Part shown: positions 25,972 through 33,943 of the stretch, in pieces
Position numbering within the stretch: the first letter of the stretch is position 1
Layout: each line of letters begins with the position of its first letter
From: Hydrogenovibrio crunogenus
GTDB taxonomy: Bacteria; Pseudomonadota; Gammaproteobacteria; Thiomicrospirales; Thiomicrospiraceae
NCBI RefSeq assembly: GCF_004786015.1
Contig: NZ_CP032096.1
Location: 930,001-994,000, forward strand
DNA length: 64,000 nucleotides
Direction: 5' to 3'
Notes under the pieces: generated by a model
What the model saw: the letters and a program-made list of their open reading frames with translations, nothing else
The model's database searches: none
What the model was told of the DNA's origin: nothing
Position numbers and translations under genes: made by a program

Positions 25972-26211
25972 ATGATTACGAATCCGCTGGATAAATTGCC
26001 TGATATTCTCAAAAAAGATTTGGACGAAAACTTATGCGTGTGTAATGAAGTGCCAAAGAGGGTGATTATTAATGCGATTGCCGAAGGCGCGTTGACACTT
26101 GAAGAGGTGCAGCGTAAAACCTATGCTTCCGATGGCAATGGTTGTTGTAAACGACAGGTCAATCGTTTGTTAGAATGCTTAGTGTCGGAGTCCGTTGCTT
26201 CAGATGCTTAA
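25972..26211 (+). CDS. BFD-like [2Fe-2S]-binding domain protein with atypical cysteines
   Basis: A 79-residue protein resembling the BFD-like [2Fe-2S] domain found in bacterioferritin-associated ferredoxin and NifU. The first cysteine pair, Cys22-x-Cys24, is normal (NLCVCNEVPKRVI). The second pair, normally Cys-x2-Cys, is replaced by adjacent Cys58-Cys59 in GNGCCKRQV, with another cysteine at 69. The cluster may therefore be bound differently or be absent. The helix LTLEEVQRKTYASDG is typical of the domain. No clear ribosome binding site is seen; it may rely on coupling with the MYG1-like gene. Confidence 0.7.
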   Translation: MITNPLDKLPDILKKDLDENLCVCNEVPKRVIINAIAEGALTLEEVQRKTYASDGNGCCKRQVNRLLECLVSESVASDA

Positions 26212-26237
26212 AACAGCCAGGCCTGGCTGTTTTTTTA
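26210..26237. terminator. Bidirectional terminator built on CCAGGCCTGG
   Basis: AAAACAGCCAGG and CCTGGCTGTTTT form one perfect 24-base palindrome (26210-26233) with the core CCAGGCCTGG at 26217-26226 and a T-run to 26237. It lies between the convergent BFD-like and umuD genes, so it can end both transcripts. Confidence 0.88.
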
Positions 26238-26260
26238 TGAAATATGCTCAAAGCAACTGA

Positions 26261-26881
26261 TTAGAATTGTTTAATCGTGGCGGTCACTACACCCCAAATA
26301 ACAATGTCGGATTCTTCTCTGACAGGGATAGGGGGATAGTTATCATTTTCGGGCACGAGCCACGTGCCGGTGGATTTGATGGAGAGCGTTTTCACGGTCA
26401 GTTCGCCATCCAAAGCGGCGATAACGATTTTGCCATCTTGTGGGGTCAAACTTCGATCCACTACTAAAATATCGCCATCTTGAATGCCCGCTTTTTTCAT
26501 CGAGTCACCCTGTACGGTCAATAGAAACGTGGCTTGTTTGTTTTGAATGAGTTTGTCGTTTAAATCCAGCCGCGTTTCCACGTAATCATCCGCCGGACTG
26601 GGAAAACCAGCCACCACTTTATGACTGTGCAGGGGAAGCAACACCTCTTCATTAAATTCCGGAAGTTGAATCTGTAATTTATCGCCCGCCAAGGCCTGCG
26701 CTTCTTGTAAGGTTTTTTGTTGTTGCTCGGCTTCCGCCTGTTCTGAAAGCCAGTGTTTTACAACTGTGACTTTTGATTCCGGCACCCGAATCACCTTGGT
26801 ACCTTCGCCGAATTTTCCGGAGCCTTTTTTGCGGCCTGCGCCTTTTCTTGCACCACCTGCTGTCGTGTTTTTTTCTGCCAT
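26261..26881 (-). CDS. umuD: UmuD-like self-cleaving protein with DNA-binding-like N-terminal extension
   Basis: A 206-residue member of the LexA/UmuD peptidase S24 family. The cleavage site Ala91-Gly92 (VVAGFPSP), the nucleophile Ser127 in VQGDSMKKAGI and Lys164 in GELTVKTL have exactly the spacing of E. coli UmuD (35 and 37 residues). UmuD' joins UmuC to form DNA polymerase V. Unlike the 139-residue E. coli protein, this one has about 67 extra N-terminal residues, with a basic GGARKGAGRKKGSGKFGEG motif and a RVPESKV turn. Longer UmuD proteins such as Acinetobacter UmuDAb also act as repressors, which may be the case here. It is divergent from umuC. Confidence 0.88.
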   Translation of the reverse strand: MAEKNTTAGGARKGAGRKKGSGKFGEGTKVIRVPESKVTVVKHWLSEQAEAEQQQKTLQEAQALAGDKLQIQLPEFNEEVLLPLHSHKVVAGFPSPADDYVETRLDLNDKLIQNKQATFLLTVQGDSMKKAGIQDGDILVVDRSLTPQDGKIVIAALDGELTVKTLSIKSTGTWLVPENDNYPPIPVREESDIVIWGVVTATIKQF

Positions 26882-26897
26882 TTGCCTGCTTTTATTT

Positions 26898-26952
26898 GAA
26901 TTCTGTTACAGGAATTATAAAAGATAGACTATAATTTTTGTAACAAAATTCA
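26898..26952. promoter_or_regulatory. Divergent umuD/umuC promoters with paired TGTNACA palindromes
   Basis: Two palindromes share the core TGT-N-ACA: CTGTTACAG at 26903-26911 and TTTTGTAACAAAA at 26936-26948. Their centres are 35 bases apart. A plus-strand promoter can be read as TTACAG (26907-26912), 17 bases, TATAAT (26930-26935). A minus-strand promoter can be read as TTACAA (26943-26938), 18 bases, TATAAT (26919-26914). Each palindrome covers one -35 element. This differs from the E. coli LexA box, CTGT-N8-ACAG. Confidence 0.65.
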
Positions 26953-26979
26953 AAAAAACGTTTAGGGGCATGAAAAATT

Positions 26980-28332
26980 ATGACGGTTTTTGCACTGGTG
27001 GATGGCAACAGTTTTTATGTATCTTGTCAAATAGCGTTTGAACCCGCATTAAAGAACCGACCCGCAGTGGTCTTGTCGAATAATGATGGCTGTGTGGTGG
27101 CGGCGAACGCTAAGGCGAAAGCGATTGATGCCTTTTTGAAACAGCAGAAAACGCATTTGGGTCCAGGCGGGTATAAAGCCGCACGGCCGGAAAGTATTAT
27201 GTTTCAACCTTACTTTAAGGTGAAGCGGTATTTAGACCAGATCAATGCGGTGGTGTTTAGCTCCAACTATGAATTGTATGCCGACATGAGCAGTCGAATG
27301 CATTCGATTTTATCCGGCTTTGCTGTCCAGCAAGAAATCTACTCGATTGATGAAAGTTTTTTGGATTTATCAGGCATGTCTTTATCCGATTTCACGACGT
27401 ATGGCGAAGAGATGAAGCGTACGGTGATGCAGTGTTTAGGGTTGCCGGTGGCGGTCGGATTTGGATCGTCTCGAACCTTGGCAAAGCTGGCGAACCATTT
27501 GGCCAAAAAACAACCAGATCATCAGGACGTGTTGGATTTGACGGTGTTATCGGAAGGCAGTTTGAATGCTTTACTTAAAAAAGTTGCGATTCGAGATGTG
27601 TGGGGCATCGGCAAAGGATTGTCCACCAAACTGGAAATGCAGGGCATTCTCTCCGCATATGATTTAAAGATCAGTGATCTTAAGTTCATCCGAAAACGCT
27701 ATTCCATTACGTTGGAGCGTATCGTAAGAGAGTTGAGAGGAGAGTCGTGTTTGTCTTTAGGGGCTTTAAAAACATCGGATCGACAAATCATTTCTTCTCG
27801 CTCTTTTGGAAACCCTGTGACGGAATATGCTGAAATGGAACAAGCGGTGGCAAGTTATATTGTGCGTGCGGCAGAAAAAATGCGTGCCCAAAACAAAGTG
27901 TGTCAGTTTGTGACCGTATCGATTAGAACCAGCCCTTTTCAAGGCAGGCAACGTTACTATCAGAATGCACAAACCTTACCTTTAATTTACCCTTCGGACA
28001 GTTCTGTCTTGTTAATCAAATTAGCGAAACGTGCTTTAAGATCAATCTGGCGGTCAGGCTACGCCTATCAGAAAGCAGGTGTGGTTTTATCAGGGGTAAC
28101 GGAAAAAGGTGCGGTTCAGATTGACTGCTTTGCCCCCAATCCGCAATATTCGGCGAACCCAAAATCAGATCGTTTAATGCAGGTCATGGATTCCTTAAAT
28201 CAACATATGGGAAAAGGAACGGTTCAATTGGCCGCAGAAGGGCATAAAAACGGCCAGACCTGGCAGATGAAGCGCTCTAAAATGTCAAAACGTTATACCA
28301 CACGTTGGGATGAGTTATTAACAGTACGTTGA
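26980..28332 (+). CDS. umuC: DNA polymerase V catalytic subunit UmuC
   Basis: UmuC is a Y-family polymerase for error-prone translesion synthesis. The 450-residue protein has the N-terminal metal-binding motif FALVDGNSFYVSCQ, the typical PAVVLSNNDGCVVAANAKAK stretch, the second catalytic motif YSIDESFLDL, and the helix-hairpin-helix region with VWGIGKGLSTKLE. The C-terminal part has the little-finger domain and a UmuC-type tail. Length agrees with the usual 420-450. TTAGGGG lies about 12 bases before the ATG, a rather long spacing. Confidence 0.95.
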   Translation: MTVFALVDGNSFYVSCQIAFEPALKNRPAVVLSNNDGCVVAANAKAKAIDAFLKQQKTHLGPGGYKAARPESIMFQPYFKVKRYLDQINAVVFSSNYELYADMSSRMHSILSGFAVQQEIYSIDESFLDLSGMSLSDFTTYGEEMKRTVMQCLGLPVAVGFGSSRTLAKLANHLAKKQPDHQDVLDLTVLSEGSLNALLKKVAIRDVWGIGKGLSTKLEMQGILSAYDLKISDLKFIRKRYSITLERIVRELRGESCLSLGALKTSDRQIISSRSFGNPVTEYAEMEQAVASYIVRAAEKMRAQNKVCQFVTVSIRTSPFQGRQRYYQNAQTLPLIYPSDSSVLLIKLAKRALRSIWRSGYAYQKAGVVLSGVTEKGAVQIDCFAPNPQYSANPKSDRLMQVMDSLNQHMGKGTVQLAAEGHKNGQTWQMKRSKMSKRYTTRWDELLTVR

Positions 28333-28465
28333 TGATTACAATGAATTTTTTAAGGTTTTTTTCCAATGATTAATTTTTTGTTATAAAATCAGAAATAAGT
28401 ACAATTTACCATCTCAGAACATATTAGGTCTTTTTTTATTCAAGGCCAAGAATCAGGTTTGATAA

Positions 28466-29659
28466 ATGGAAAAACTTTTTATTGGTCGACAGCCAATTTT
28501 TGATCGGTCAAATCAAGTCTATGGGTATGAACTTCTTTTTAGAAATGGATTTCATCCTAATGAAGCGGTATTTGATGATGACCATTATGCAACGGCAACC
28601 GTCATTCACAACTCCATGATGGGGTTAGAATTAAGTGACTTGGTTGGTAGCGCCAAAGCTTTTATCAATTTTCCAGAATCGTTTTTTGAACCTGAAGTCG
28701 ATCCTTGTTTTTCTTCCAACCGTATTGTCTGTGAAGTGTTGGAAACCGTGCCGGTGACAGATGCCACTTTAGCAGGCATTCGGCGTTTAAAGCAAAAAGG
28801 ATTTCCCATCGCGCTGGATGACTTTATCTTTAAAAAAGAATTTATTCCTTTCATTCGTTTGGCGGATATCATCAAGCTGGATATTGAAAATGTAACCCCA
28901 AAAAAGATTCCATTGTTGGTTCAAAAGATTCGTGGTGTCGCCAGTGCGCGTACCAAAATTTTAGTCGAAAGAGTGGAAACGAAAGAAGTTCATAAAATTT
29001 GTTTAGACGCAGGCTGTGATTATTTTCAAGGGTATTATTTTGCCAGGCCGGAGATTGTGACAGGCCAACAACTGTCGGTCTCTAAATTGCATTTGTTCGA
29101 GTTGCTACGAAACCTTTCCGAACCGAGTATTTCATTAGACAAACTGGAAGACATTGTTTCAAAAGATGTCGGTTTGATGCATAAGCTGGTAAAGCTGGCG
29201 GTACAGCATCGCACGGCTAAAATGCCGGAGTTTGAAACCTTGAGGCAGGTTTTGGTTTTATTTGGGTTAAAGCGCGTTCAATCATGGGCGAGTATGATTT
29301 CATTGAGTTTGATGGATGATGTCGTACCCGAAGTTTTTAATATTGCGAGAACACGTGCTATTTTCTTACGGTTATGTGCTCAGCATGAAAAACTGGTCAA
29401 TCCAGAGTCTTACTATTTAACAGGAATGTTCTCTTTATTAGATGTGATCCTTAAAAAACCGATGGAAGAATTACTCAAAGGTTTGGCTTTAAATGACGCC
29501 ATTATTCAAGGTATCTTAAAGGAAGAGGGCGATTACGGGCGATTATTGAAAATGATCAAGTCATTTGAACGATCTGATTCTGATGATTTGGAAGAGACAT
29601 ATCGATACCTGTATGTTCAAGCTTTAAAAGAAAGCCATGATACTCAAGGGGTGATGTAA
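28466..29659 (+). CDS. EAL-HDOD (YuxH/CdgJ-like) signalling protein
   Basis: A 397-residue protein with an N-terminal EAL-like domain (about 1-200) and a C-terminal HDOD domain (about 205-390). The EAL part starts FIGRQPIFDRSNQVYGYELLFR, with CEVLET, LDDFIFKKE and IIKLDI segments, but the core metal-binding glutamates are poorly preserved, so it is probably an inactive c-di-GMP receptor or adapter. Vibrio CdgJ and related proteins influence motility. Its stop codon overlaps the start of the next gene, a diguanylate cyclase (TAATG), so the two probably work together. Confidence 0.85.
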   Translation: MEKLFIGRQPIFDRSNQVYGYELLFRNGFHPNEAVFDDDHYATATVIHNSMMGLELSDLVGSAKAFINFPESFFEPEVDPCFSSNRIVCEVLETVPVTDATLAGIRRLKQKGFPIALDDFIFKKEFIPFIRLADIIKLDIENVTPKKIPLLVQKIRGVASARTKILVERVETKEVHKICLDAGCDYFQGYYFARPEIVTGQQLSVSKLHLFELLRNLSEPSISLDKLEDIVSKDVGLMHKLVKLAVQHRTAKMPEFETLRQVLVLFGLKRVQSWASMISLSLMDDVVPEVFNIARTRAIFLRLCAQHEKLVNPESYYLTGMFSLLDVILKKPMEELLKGLALNDAIIQGILKEEGDYGRLLKMIKSFERSDSDDLEETYRYLYVQALKESHDTQGVM

Positions 29660-30657
29660 TGAGTATTCAACAATTCTTTGTGAAAACAGATTATCGGTTT
29701 GTTTTTTTAATCCCGGTTTATTTTTTAACCGTTGCCGTGTTTGCAGTCATTGCCTTCTTCAATCAAGAATGGCCTTTGTTTTCAGTGTTAAGTATCTTCA
29801 CACTGGCCATTTTTTTGTTTGGTATTTATATTATTAAACGAGGGTTAACATGGTGGAGCAAGGCCTTTATGCTACTGGTCAATGCTGCATTTGTTATTTT
29901 TTTGATGGTTCATGGCGGCCATAATCATACGGGATACTTTTGGGTATTCCCGATTTTAGTGGCGACCATTCAAATTCTAGGCGCATTGTCTGGCATTTTT
30001 TTCGCGTGTTTATTGGTGCTGATGATATGGCTGCTTGAAAAGTGGGGTATGACGGATTTAATCCTGTCGAGTCGCTTTTATTTTGCATCATTAGCACTGG
30101 TATTCATTACCGGTATTCATGAGATGACCTTGGAAAACAATCGAAAAATTCTGAAAAAACAAGTGGATGACAAAGAGTATGAGAATCGACTAGACCCTTT
30201 AACAAAGGTAGGAAATCGCCGTTTAGTCGACTATGAATTAGAACGAATTAATGCTCAAGGGATGGATGGATTAGCTGTCGGAGCGCTTGTTGTCGATCTG
30301 GATAACTTTAAAAAAGTGAATGACACCTTAGGGCATAGCGCCGGTGATGAAGTGCTTAAAACCATTGCCAATCATTTGACTTCCTGTGTTCGCCCGAGTG
30401 ATAAAGTCGCTCGTTGGGGCGGGGATGAGTTTATGTTGTTGTTATACGGCATCAGCTTGATTGATGTGGAACGGGTCGCCAAACGTATTCAAGAATCCAT
30501 TACCCATGATGAACGTCTGGAATCGCTGGATGTCAGTGTGAGCATGGGAGGGGCAATCACGTCTTCAGACTATTCTGAGTTATTTAAAGCAGCGGATAGA
30601 AATTTATTGTCGATTAAAAACCATACGAAAAATAGCTTTAAGATAACGATGTTGTAA
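29659..30657 (+). CDS. Membrane-bound diguanylate cyclase (GGDEF)
   Basis: A 332-residue enzyme that makes c-di-GMP from two GTP. Residues 15-155 contain about five or six transmembrane helices of an unnamed sensor region, including a His-rich short loop (HGGHNHTG). The GGDEF domain follows from about residue 175, with the intact active-site RWGGDEFML and a product-inhibition site RPSD five residues before it. The start overlaps the stop of the EAL-HDOD gene. Its 3' end overlaps the convergent GNAT gene by 20 bases. Confidence 0.93.
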   Translation: MSIQQFFVKTDYRFVFLIPVYFLTVAVFAVIAFFNQEWPLFSVLSIFTLAIFLFGIYIIKRGLTWWSKAFMLLVNAAFVIFLMVHGGHNHTGYFWVFPILVATIQILGALSGIFFACLLVLMIWLLEKWGMTDLILSSRFYFASLALVFITGIHEMTLENNRKILKKQVDDKEYENRLDPLTKVGNRRLVDYELERINAQGMDGLAVGALVVDLDNFKKVNDTLGHSAGDEVLKTIANHLTSCVRPSDKVARWGGDEFMLLLYGISLIDVERVAKRIQESITHDERLESLDVSVSMGGAITSSDYSELFKAADRNLLSIKNHTKNSFKITML

Positions 30658-31108
30658 ATCGCATGGCGATTAAATTTTTACCATTAGCTTGATAACGTAA
30701 TAAACGTGTTTTTAACGAGTTGGGCAGTTCATCGGCCAATACTTCGTCAAACCCAATTGATTGGTAAAAAGGGTGTAAAGACGGAGTATTAAAGCAATAG
30801 TAAGACATATTTTTATTTTCTTTAATGGCATAGCGAAGCAATTTCGTTCCAATACCAAGATGACGATGACATGATTCAACGAATACGTTTCTAATCCAAC
30901 AATAGGTTGGTTGAATCTCCATCCAAAAAGCACCGACGATTTTTGTGTCATTGAGTTGCGCGATATAAAGTCGGGTTTCTCTTCCCGCTTGCATTTGCTT
31001 GTGTTTTTTAAGAAAGTGGTTGCCAAGCCGAAAGGTGGAGTCTTTCGCCTGCTGAATATGAAGGGAATTGAGTGGCGAGATAGAAATGCTTCGTGAATCT
31101 TGTGTCAT
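30638..31108 (-). CDS. GNAT family N-acetyltransferase
   Basis: A 156-residue GNAT-fold protein that probably transfers an acyl group from acyl-CoA to an amine; the substrate is unknown. The acyl-CoA-binding motif RHLGIGTKLLRYAI (R-x-x-G-x-G) follows the strand CWIRNVFVESC, and the C-terminal PSLHPFYQSIGFDEV is typical of the family. It is convergent with the diguanylate cyclase and overlaps its end by 20 bases. It is divergent from the DTW gene, with only 42 bases between. Confidence 0.85.
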   Translation of the reverse strand: MTQDSRSISISPLNSLHIQQAKDSTFRLGNHFLKKHKQMQAGRETRLYIAQLNDTKIVGAFWMEIQPTYCWIRNVFVESCHRHLGIGTKLLRYAIKENKNMSYYCFNTPSLHPFYQSIGFDEVLADELPNSLKTRLLRYQANGKNLIAMRFTTSLS

Positions 31109-31150
31109 ATTGCTATTATAGCGCGCTTATGAATAACAGGTACTTTAAGA

Positions 31151-31747
31151 ATGCCCAGAGAAAAATGCCCGGATTGTTTACGCCTGAAGTCACTTTGTTT
31201 GTGTGATGCTATAGCCCCCTTTGAACCGCTAGTCGAAGTAATTTTTTTACAGCACCCGCTAGAGCAGAACCAGGTAAAGGGGACCGCTTTTTTAACACAC
31301 CGGTGTTTGAAAGGCTCTCAATTTTTGGTCGGCGAAAAGTTTTCCAATGAGCAGTTGTCACCGTATTTAACCGAAACTAAAAAAACCTTTTTACTTTATC
31401 CGCCTGAAGACGGTGTCGATGCGCCAGAGGTGCTCAGTGCAGCGGACATGGCAGACACCGAATGTTTAGAATCGGTTCGTATTCTGGTATTGGATGGTAC
31501 CTGGCGTAAAACTCGAAAGATGCTTTTCTTGAATCCAGAGCTGGCAGCCTTGCCCCGAGTGCAGATTTACCCAACGGCCCCTTCGGTTTATTCAATTCGA
31601 AAACAAAAAAATGTGACCAGTTTTTCGACGCTGGAAGCCGTTAAGCAGCTTTTGATCGAGCTTGATTCGTCGTTTCCGTATACTAAAAACTTAGATCAAA
31701 TCATGGCTGCATTGGTCGCTCAGCAAAAGCAATTCCAACCAAATTGA
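31151..31747 (+). CDS. DTW-domain tRNA aminocarboxypropyltransferase
   Basis: A 198-residue DTW-domain protein. E. coli TapT of this family adds a 3-amino-3-carboxypropyl group from S-adenosylmethionine to uridine-47 of tRNAs. The N-terminal zinc motif CPDCLRLKSLCLCD and the signature LDGTWRKTRKML (here DGTW, the family DTW motif region) are present, with the YSIRKQ segment typical of the family. The start is supported by an ATG close to TTTAAGA, a weak ribosome binding site. Confidence 0.87.
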   Translation: MPREKCPDCLRLKSLCLCDAIAPFEPLVEVIFLQHPLEQNQVKGTAFLTHRCLKGSQFLVGEKFSNEQLSPYLTETKKTFLLYPPEDGVDAPEVLSAADMADTECLESVRILVLDGTWRKTRKMLFLNPELAALPRVQIYPTAPSVYSIRKQKNVTSFSTLEAVKQLLIELDSSFPYTKNLDQIMAALVAQQKQFQPN

Positions 31748-31824
31748 CCTTTTTAAATCTAGTTTCTTTTCTGTCATTTTTTGTTTTTTACATTACATAA
31801 AATTGTTATAAAACCGTTACTTTC

Positions 31825-31853
31825 TTGTCGTTAAAGTTACACAAAACTGACAT
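31825..31853 (+). promoter_or_regulatory. Pho-box-like array upstream of phoX
   Basis: Three 7-bp half-sites recur every 11 bases: TTGTCGT (31825), GTTACAC (31836) and CTGACAT (31847), separated by A/T-rich 4-base spacers. This is the layout of PhoB boxes (CTGTCAT with 11-bp period). CTATCAT follows at 31859 and CTGTCAT lies upstream at 31771. It ends about 75 bases before the phoX start, so PhoB activation in phosphate starvation is likely. Confidence 0.65.
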
Positions 31854-31929
31854 TATATCTATCATTTTCTTTCCTAAAATTTAGCCACCGATTCAAGGTA
31901 TAAATTTTTTAAATTTAAGGGCTAAAGAA

Positions 31930-33822
31930 ATGAAATTCAATCAACTAACACTTGCGATTTCAACGGTTATAGCATCATCAGCTATTTTGACTGGCTGTAA
32001 TGATTTACAGGGCGAAGATGGCGTTAATCTGACATCAAGTAATAATGATGTTAGCTTTGCTTCGATTCCGGTTCCTAGTGATACGGCTACCAAAACTTCG
32101 CTTCAAACAACGTCTGAAGTGGTTGTGAACGGCCAGAAACAAACCATTGGGTATACCAAATTATTTGCAACGGGTGAACTGGATTCTTCCGGTGAAACTT
32201 GGGGAGCGGTTAAGGATTATTTGGATCAAGGGATTACGTTTGCAGATGGTTCCGCGTATATCTGTAATGGGACGAATTCGGGCGTTGGCTCAGGGTTAGA
32301 CCATATTTCGATTCTACAAAAAAACGATAAGCTGTATATGGTCTCTCAATATGAGTGTCAAATCGGCTCCATGTATATGAATGAGCTAAAGCAAGACAGT
32401 AAGACTGGGGCTCTGTCTGTAAAAGACGGATCGCTTCAGTTTATCAGTCAAAAAGATGATTTTGGTGGGTATGTACATTGTGCTGGTCAAACAACGCCTT
32501 GGCAGTCTCACTTGGGGTCAGAAGAGTATGAACCTGATGCGCGTTCGGTTGAAGCCAATGCGGATCCGGTAACAGGTCTAACGTCGAATACTTATTATGA
32601 TGAGGTGGCTAAGTTCTGGGGCAATGATGCCACTAAAATGAGTCCATATTACTACGGTTGGACACCTGAAGTAAAAATCACTGCTTCTGGAACAGCAGAT
32701 TATGCTAAGCATTATTCCATGGGGCGTTTTGCGCATGAGCTAGCTTACGTTATGCCGGATAAGAAAACGGTTTATCTATCGGATGATGGTACAAACGGTA
32801 GTTTGTTTATGTTTGTTGCAGATGCGGCTGAAGACCTTTCTGCCGGTACTTTATATGCAGCTAAGTGGAACCAAGTTACTGCTGATGGTTTAGGGCGAGC
32901 AACGATAACCTGGGTTAGTTTGGGTCATTCAACCGATGCGGCGGTTAAAGCGATTTTGAACCCTGATGGTAATGTTCAGACCAATGATGCGCCAAAGTTC
33001 TCTGATATTTTTTCTACAGAGGCACCTCAAGCGGATGGTTCTTGTGCCACAGCTGGCTTTATCAACATCAATACATCAGCTGGCAATGAGTGTTTAAAGC
33101 TTAAAGATGTTAACGGTGATGCTGCGATTGATGCAACAGATGAAGCCTTGGCGGCTCGTTTGGAATCGCGTCGTATGGCCGCTTATAAAGGTGCTACGTC
33201 TGAGTTCCGTAAGAAAGAAGGAATTACGTTCAATGCGCGTGATAACAAGCTTTATGTCGCTATCTCAGAAGTGGCTCGCGGAATGGAAGACAATGCAAAG
33301 AATGGTGCAGCCAATACCACTTATGATTTAGGTGGAAATAATGATATTAAGCTTCCATATAACAAGTGTGGTGGCGTGTATGAACTAAACGTGACTAAAG
33401 ACAGCACGATCGGTTCTGATTATGTTGCTTACGATATGGTTGGCGAAGTAGCAGGTATTGCAACGGATTATTCTGGAACGGCGTTATCTGCGAATAGTTG
33501 TGATGTCAATAACATCTCCAATCCTGATAATGTGACTTTCTTGGAAGGCACAGATATTTTGGTAATTGGTGAAGATACCAGCAAACATGAAAACAACATG
33601 ATCTGGGCTTATAACATCAAAGATAAGTCTTTATCGCGTATCTTAACAACTCCATTAGATGCCGAAACAACATCTCCTTTCTGGCATAAAAATATCAATG
33701 GATTCGGCTATTTGACTGCAGTCACTCAGCATCCTATGGATGGACAAGCGGGTGCCACGGCAGCAGAAAAAGAATCTCAAGCCGGTGTGATGGGGCCTTT
33801 CGACTTTACGACGATTAAATAA
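31930..33822 (+). CDS. PhoX-like alkaline phosphatase (DUF839), lipoprotein
   Basis: A 630-residue secreted protein of the DUF839/PhoX family; PhoX enzymes are calcium- and iron-dependent alkaline phosphatases that release phosphate from monoesters. The N-terminus is a lipoprotein signal with lipobox LTGC (Cys23). Family features include the CAGQTTPWQSHLGSEEYEPD stretch, GRFAHELAYVMPD, YLSDDGTNGSLFMFV, and a late VLVIGEDTSKHENN-like segment (here ILVIGEDTSKHENN). Many PhoX proteins use the Tat route, while this one has no twin arginine. A Pho box lies upstream. Phosphatase function is inferred from the family. Confidence 0.85.
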   Translation: MKFNQLTLAISTVIASSAILTGCNDLQGEDGVNLTSSNNDVSFASIPVPSDTATKTSLQTTSEVVVNGQKQTIGYTKLFATGELDSSGETWGAVKDYLDQGITFADGSAYICNGTNSGVGSGLDHISILQKNDKLYMVSQYECQIGSMYMNELKQDSKTGALSVKDGSLQFISQKDDFGGYVHCAGQTTPWQSHLGSEEYEPDARSVEANADPVTGLTSNTYYDEVAKFWGNDATKMSPYYYGWTPEVKITASGTADYAKHYSMGRFAHELAYVMPDKKTVYLSDDGTNGSLFMFVADAAEDLSAGTLYAAKWNQVTADGLGRATITWVSLGHSTDAAVKAILNPDGNVQTNDAPKFSDIFSTEAPQADGSCATAGFININTSAGNECLKLKDVNGDAAIDATDEALAARLESRRMAAYKGATSEFRKKEGITFNARDNKLYVAISEVARGMEDNAKNGAANTTYDLGGNNDIKLPYNKCGGVYELNVTKDSTIGSDYVAYDMVGEVAGIATDYSGTALSANSCDVNNISNPDNVTFLEGTDILVIGEDTSKHENNMIWAYNIKDKSLSRILTTPLDAETTSPFWHKNINGFGYLTAVTQHPMDGQAGATAAEKESQAGVMGPFDFTTIK

Positions 33823-33848
33823 ATTGCCGTAGGTTAAACATTATATTT

Positions 33849-33882
33849 AGGGGTACAAATGTCTTTGTATCCCTATTTTTTA
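33849..33882 (+). terminator. Terminator after phoX
   Basis: AGGGGTACAAA pairs with TTTGTATCCCT (one G-T pair) around TGTC, followed by ATTTTTTA. A second hairpin lies just downstream. Confidence 0.8.
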
Positions 33883-33888
33883 AAGTAA

Positions 33889-33929
33889 AGCATCAGACCA
33901 AACTGAAATTTGGTGTGCTGCTTTTTATT
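33889..33929 (+). terminator. Second hairpin before the dihaem lipoprotein gene
   Basis: A stem with AAAGCA and ACCAAA on the left pairs with TTTGGT and TGCTTT on the right, followed by TTA. It ends 15 bases before the next gene, so it could act as a terminator or as an attenuator for that gene. Confidence 0.55.
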
Positions 33930-33943
33930 CAGGAAAAGAAGTA

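Noticed and set aside
26210-26237. 24-base palindrome as a recombination or attachment site
   Set aside because: Its T-run and position between convergent genes are fully explained by a bidirectional terminator; no integrase is near.
33889-33929. Hairpin before the dihaem gene as a riboswitch
   Set aside because: It is a simple two-part stem without the multi-stem aptamer layout of any riboswitch I recognise; terminator or attenuator is simpler.
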